From Bacteroidaceae bacterium (GTDB lineage: Bacteria; Bacteroidota; Bacteroidia; Bacteroidales; Bacteroidaceae), in the NCBI GenBank assembly GCA_017548225.1, contig JAFYMV010000169.1, positions 1 through 9,685 on the forward strand: 9,685 nt of DNA. The letters are read 5' to 3'. Positions 6,668-9,685 of the stretch are shown here, one piece after another. The translations under genes and the position numbers were made by a program. Each line of letters starts with the position of its first letter. The first letter of the stretch is position 1. Under the pieces are notes generated by a model. It did no database searches and was not told the origin of the DNA. It saw nothing but the letters and a program-made list of their open reading frames with translations.

Positions 6668-8077
6668 ATGACAGAAACTCAACTCGTAGAACTCTGGGGA
6701 AAGTGCCTGGACATTGTTCGTGACAATGTCTCGGATACGGCATTCAAGACATGGTTCTCGAACACAAAGCCTGCATCGTATGCCGACAATGTGTTGACGA
6801 TATTCGTGCCCAGCCAGTTCGTATACGAGTACATCGAAGAACATTATGTAGATTTGCTTGGTGCAGCTATCTATCGCGTATTCGGAGCTGATACGCAGCT
6901 CAATTATCGCGTGTTGGTGGTGGCTGACAAGGCAGCGCCCGGTGTGGTGGAGCAAGGTGGCTCACAGCGCCCCGTGGCTACCTCGCAGACTGCGGAGAAG
7001 CAGGGAAATGCTGCTCCTGGTACAATTGCTGTTCCTGTGCAGGATCTTGATCCGATGCTGCGCAGCAACTATAGCTTTGATAACTTTATTGAAGGCTTGA
7101 GCAACAAGTTGCCTCGTGCAGCGGCGGAAAGCATTGCGTTGAAGCCTGGTAAAACTGTATTCAATCCTCTTTTCCTTTACGGAGCGTCGGGTGTGGGTAA
7201 GACCCATTTGGCTAACGCTATTGGTCTGAAGGTGAAGGAGCTCTATCCTGAGAAGCGAGTGCTCTATGTGTCTGCTCACCTCTTCAAGGTGCAGTATACA
7301 GACTCGGTGCGTAAGAATACCGTTAACGACTTTATTAATTTTTACCAAAGCATAGATGTACTCATCATTGATGATATTCAGGAGTTTGTCGGTGTAGAGA
7401 AGACCCAGAACACCTTCTTCCACATCTTCAATCACCTGCATCAGAATGGTAAGCAGCTTATCATGACTTGCGACCGTCCTCCTGTAATGCTTCAGGGGAT
7501 CGAAGATCGTCTCATTACCCGATTTAAATGGGGACTTACTGCAGAGATTGAACGCCCCAACCTGGAGTTGCGTCGCAGCATCTTGGTTGACCGTGTGCGT
7601 CGCGAGGGTATTGCTTTGGCTTCCAATGTACTGGATTATGTGGCCGAGAATGTAACTGACAGTGTGCGCGAGCTTGAGGGTATCCTCATTTCGCTACATG
7701 CTCATTCGGCGCTCTATGGTCGCGAGATAGATCTTGCTTTAGCCGAGCGTGTTATCAGTAAGGCGGTGCGCGTAGCCGAGAAGGAACTGACGGTAGAGGA
7801 TATCGTACATAGCACCTGCGAATACTACCATGTGAAGGACGAACATATCTATGCCTCTTCGCGCAAGCGCGATATCGTGCTCGCTCGTCAGGTGGCCATG
7901 TATCTTACCCATAAACACCTGCCCAACTTGTCGTTGGCTCGTATTGGTCAGTGCATTGGATCTAAAGATCACTCTACAGTATTGCATGCATGCCGCACCA
8001 TTGAGGAGCAGCTTGGTGTAGACAAGTCGGTAGAGCTCGCTATCGAGGATATCGAGGCGAAGATGAAAGCACGGTAA
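6668..8077 (+). CDS. dnaA: Chromosomal replication initiator protein DnaA
   Basis: This is the AAA+ initiator that binds DnaA boxes and opens the origin; 469 residues from the ATG at 6668. Domain I (about 1-86) begins ETQLVELWGKCLDIVRDNVS with the typical AFKTWF. Domain II (about 87-131) is a short Ala/Gln/Gly/Pro linker. Domain III has Walker A GASGVGKT (172-179), Walker B LIIDDIQ (Asp235, Asp236) and the arginine-finger stretch DRLITRF with Arg285. Domain IV carries the DNA-binding signature GSKDHSTVLHACRTI from residue 431, with Lys where many species have Arg in GxRDH. The start at 6668 is chosen over the in-frame ATG at 6632 because the intervening residues are a basic string unlike DnaA, homologs begin at this point, and the promoter -7 box ends at 6630. 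It is transcribed alone, with a terminator at 8109-8144. Confidence 0.97.
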   Translation: MTETQLVELWGKCLDIVRDNVSDTAFKTWFSNTKPASYADNVLTIFVPSQFVYEYIEEHYVDLLGAAIYRVFGADTQLNYRVLVVADKAAPGVVEQGGSQRPVATSQTAEKQGNAAPGTIAVPVQDLDPMLRSNYSFDNFIEGLSNKLPRAAAESIALKPGKTVFNPLFLYGASGVGKTHLANAIGLKVKELYPEKRVLYVSAHLFKVQYTDSVRKNTVNDFINFYQSIDVLIIDDIQEFVGVEKTQNTFFHIFNHLHQNGKQLIMTCDRPPVMLQGIEDRLITRFKWGLTAEIERPNLELRRSILVDRVRREGIALASNVLDYVAENVTDSVRELEGILISLHAHSALYGREIDLALAERVISKAVRVAEKELTVEDIVHSTCEYYHVKDEHIYASSRKRDIVLARQVAMYLTHKHLPNLSLARIGQCIGSKDHSTVLHACRTIEEQLGVDKSVELAIEDIEAKMKAR

Positions 8078-8108
8078 ATATTCTCTCTAATTATATTTGA
8101 AAAGTTGG

Positions 8109-8144
8109 CCTCATGTGTATGTTTCGCATGGGGCTTTCTTTTTG
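8109..8144 (+). terminator. Intrinsic terminator of dnaA
   Basis: GCCTCATG (8109-8116) pairs with CATGGGGC (8128-8135), 8 bp with one G-T wobble and an 11-base loop, followed at once by TTTCTTTTT (8136-8144). It starts 31 bases after the dnaA stop and separates dnaA from the reductase gene. Confidence 0.82.
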
Positions 8145-8188
8145 TTGTAGAGCATTGTGTGAGATGTTTGGTTTTGCACGATTTCCCG

Positions 8189-8266
8189 TTTTGGAAAACT
8201 TTGGCGTTTTATGAAAAATATAAAGTGCTTATTTTTAGTGACTTTATTTTTGATTTTGGAAAACTT
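8189..8266. repeat. 13-base direct repeat pair upstream of the reductase promoter
   Basis: TTTTGGAAAACTT occurs exactly at 8189-8201 and 8254-8266, starts 65 bases apart. Each copy contains the mini inverted repeat TTTT-GG-AAAA. The second copy ends 31 bases before the -33 box of the reductase promoter. This may be a pair of operator half-sites, but the surrounding DNA is AT-rich and chance is possible. Confidence 0.4.
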
Positions 8267-8297
8267 ATGTTTTTGGTTTATTTTCATTATTTGAAAA

Positions 8298-8329
8298 TTT
8301 GGTCAATAAATAATCGTTGTGTATCTTTG
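8298..8329 (+). promoter_or_regulatory. Ribonucleotide reductase promoter, Bacteroidetes type
   Basis: TTTG at 8298-8301 (-33) and TATCTTTG at 8322-8329 (-7, TAnnTTTG), separated by 20 bases, the same spacing as at dnaA. The -7 contexts are almost identical (TGTATCTTTGCA here, TGTAACTTTGCA at dnaA). Transcription should start a few bases after 8329, leaving a leader of about 70 bases to the GTG start at 8407. Confidence 0.8.
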
Positions 8330-8406
8330 CAGAGCTTTTGTTTACGGAGAGCCTTACTTCTACGCCAATTGACTTTTCGGACAACAATTATAACTTTAAA
8401 AATACA

Positions 8407-9685
8407 GTGGAACAGAAGACTTACACATTTGAAGAAGCGCAGAATGCTACCCTCGAATACTTCGGTGGTGATGCGCTTGCAGCCAGAGTTTGGGCCAACA
8501 AGTATGCCATGAAAGACTCTGCGGGTAACATTTACGAGGAGACTCCGAAAGACATGCATTGGCGCATTGCCAATGAGATTGCTCGCGTAGAGGCCAAGTA
8601 TCCTAACGCTTTGTCGGCTCGTCAGTTGTTTGACTTGCTCGATCATTTCAAGTATATCGTACCGCAGGGTAGCCCCATGACCGGTATCGGTAACAATTAT
8701 CAGATTGCTTCGCTTTCTAACTGCTTCGTGATTGGTATGGATGGCAATGCCGATTCATACGGTGCCATCATCCGCATCGACGAGGAGCAGGTGCAGCTCA
8801 TGAAGCGTCGCGGTGGTGTAGGTCACGACCTTTCACACATCCGCCCCAAGGGTTCGCCTGTAAAGAATTCTGCCTTGACCTCTACAGGTCTTGTTCCCTT
8901 CATGGAGCGTTACTCTAACTCTACCCGCGAGGTGGCTCAGGATGGCCGTCGCGGTGCATTGATGCTCAGCGTATCTATCAAGCACCCCGATTCTGAGTCT
9001 TTCATCGATGCCAAGATGACCGAGGGTAAGGTTACTGGTGCTAATGTGTCGGTGAAGATGGACGACGATTTCATGCGTGCCGCTGTAGAAGGCAAGACTT
9101 ATACGCAGAAATACCCCATCGATGGCACCGATCCTCTCTACACCAAGGAGGTGAACGCCTCAGAGTTGTGGAAGAAGATTGTGCACAATGCATGGAAGAG
9201 CGCCGAGCCCGGTGTGCTCTTCTGGGATACCATCATCCGCGAGTCAGTGCCCGACTGCTACGCTGACCTCGGCTTCAAGACTGTATCTACCAATCCCTGC
9301 GGTGAAATTCCCCTCTGCCCCTACGACTCATGCCGTCTGTTGGCGTTGAACCTCTATTCATATGTAGTCAATCCGTTCACTCCCGAGGCCTACTTCGACT
9401 TCGACCTCTTCAAGAAACATGTTGCCATTGCCCAGCGTATCATGGACGACATCAGCGACTTGGAGATTGAGAAGATTGAGGCCATCATGGAGAAGATTGA
9501 GAGCGACCCCGAAAGTGAGGAAGTAAAGGGAGCAGAGCGTACCTTGTGGCAGAAGATCATGGATAAGAGTACCATGGGCCGCCGTACCGGTGTGGGTATC
9601 ACTGCCGAAGGTGATATGCTTGCAGCCATGGGTCTCCGCTATGGTACTGACGAGGCGACAGACTTCTCGGAGAAGGTGCATCGCA
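8407..9685 (+). CDS. nrdJ: Adenosylcobalamin-dependent (class II) ribonucleotide reductase, 3' truncated by window edge
   Basis: This enzyme reduces ribonucleotides to deoxyribonucleotides with a thiyl radical made from vitamin B12 coenzyme, so it works without oxygen or a separate radical subunit. 426 codons are present and the frame runs off the window; full enzymes of this group are roughly twice as long. The catalytic cysteines of the NrdJ family are in place: Cys106 in SLSNCFVI, Cys298 in NPCGEIPL (radical Cys, with Asn296 and Glu300), and Cys309 in YDSCRLLALNL (redox partner of Cys106). Other hallmarks are PQGSPMTGIGNN, KRRGGVGHDLSHIRPKG and STREVAQDGRRGALML. There is no ATG between the promoter and the conserved region; GTG at 8407 gives MEQKTYTFEEA, which matches the Bacteroides N-terminus I recall (MEKQTYTYDEA). 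The frame stays open upstream to 8314, so a TTG start at 8338 cannot be fully excluded. Confidence 0.95.
   Translation, partial: MEQKTYTFEEAQNATLEYFGGDALAARVWANKYAMKDSAGNIYEETPKDMHWRIANEIARVEAKYPNALSARQLFDLLDHFKYIVPQGSPMTGIGNNYQIASLSNCFVIGMDGNADSYGAIIRIDEEQVQLMKRRGGVGHDLSHIRPKGSPVKNSALTSTGLVPFMERYSNSTREVAQDGRRGALMLSVSIKHPDSESFIDAKMTEGKVTGANVSVKMDDDFMRAAVEGKTYTQKYPIDGTDPLYTKEVNASELWKKIVHNAWKSAEPGVLFWDTIIRESVPDCYADLGFKTVSTNPCGEIPLCPYDSCRLLALNLYSYVVNPFTPEAYFDFDLFKKHVAIAQRIMDDISDLEIEKIEAIMEKIESDPESEEVKGAERTLWQKIMDKSTMGRRTGVGITAEGDMLAAMGLRYGTDEATDFSEKVHR

Noticed and set aside
6962..7441. 159-codon minus-strand frame inside dnaA
   Set aside because: It lies opposite the DnaA linker and AAA+ domain; its composition is a reverse-strand echo of coding DNA with no family resemblance.
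8092..8099. TATATTTG as a promoter after dnaA
   Set aside because: The -7 pattern matches, but no TTTG or TTG lies at the -33 distance and it runs straight into the dnaA terminator.
8330..8406. Cobalamin riboswitch controlling the B12-dependent reductase
   Set aside because: The predicted leader is only about 70 bases, too short for a cobalamin riboswitch, and I see no B12-box-like sequence. Such switches usually control B12 synthesis, uptake or B12-independent enzymes.
8105..8512. 135-codon + strand open frame between dnaA and the reductase gene
   Set aside because: It runs through the dnaA terminator and the reductase promoter, then overlaps the reductase in another frame; its translation resembles no protein I know.
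9358..9681. Minus-strand frames at the right end
   Set aside because: They lie opposite the conserved reductase sequence, whose + frame is open to the window edge.

Overview
The window looks like an ordinary chromosomal segment from a Bacteroidales bacterium (Bacteroides/Prevotella-like; I cannot fix the genus). The evidence is a SusC/SusD pair, a Bacteroidetes-type amidase plus single-gene MCE protein operon, a DnaA close to Bacteroidales versions, a class II ribonucleotide reductase nearly identical in its core to what I recall from Bacteroides, promoters with the Bacteroidetes -33 TTTG / -7 TAnnTTTG pattern, and little sign of Shine-Dalgarno sequences. All recognised genes lie on the + strand.

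Layout. (1) 1-3778: the 3' two thirds of a SusC-like TonB-dependent transporter gene and a complete SusD-like lipoprotein gene, the end of a nutrient-uptake operon, closed by a strong intrinsic terminator at 3799-3836. (2) 3855-5956: a two-gene envelope operon, a secreted zinc amidase (Amidase_3 with a C-terminal SPOR-like region) followed 14 bases later by an inner-membrane-anchored MCE/MlaD protein. (3) 5957-6667: a 711-base gap without a convincing gene. It holds two hairpins near its start (one with a 16-bp perfect stem), several short repeats, a purine-rich stretch, a possible extra promoter and, at its end, a very good dnaA promoter. (4) 6668-8077: dnaA, with its own terminator at 8109-8144. 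(5) 8145-8406: an AT-rich gap with a 13-base direct repeat and a promoter of the same design as that of dnaA. (6) 8407 to the window end: the N-terminal 426 codons of an adenosylcobalamin-dependent ribonucleotide reductase, starting at GTG and running off the window.

The genes form four independent units: glycan or nutrient import, cell-envelope maintenance, replication initiation, and dNTP synthesis. The last two are neighbours with near-identical core promoters, which may coordinate them. I found no mobile element, CRISPR array, tRNA, rRNA, defence system or clearly new system. The best places for a second look are the two intergenic regions flanking dnaA.
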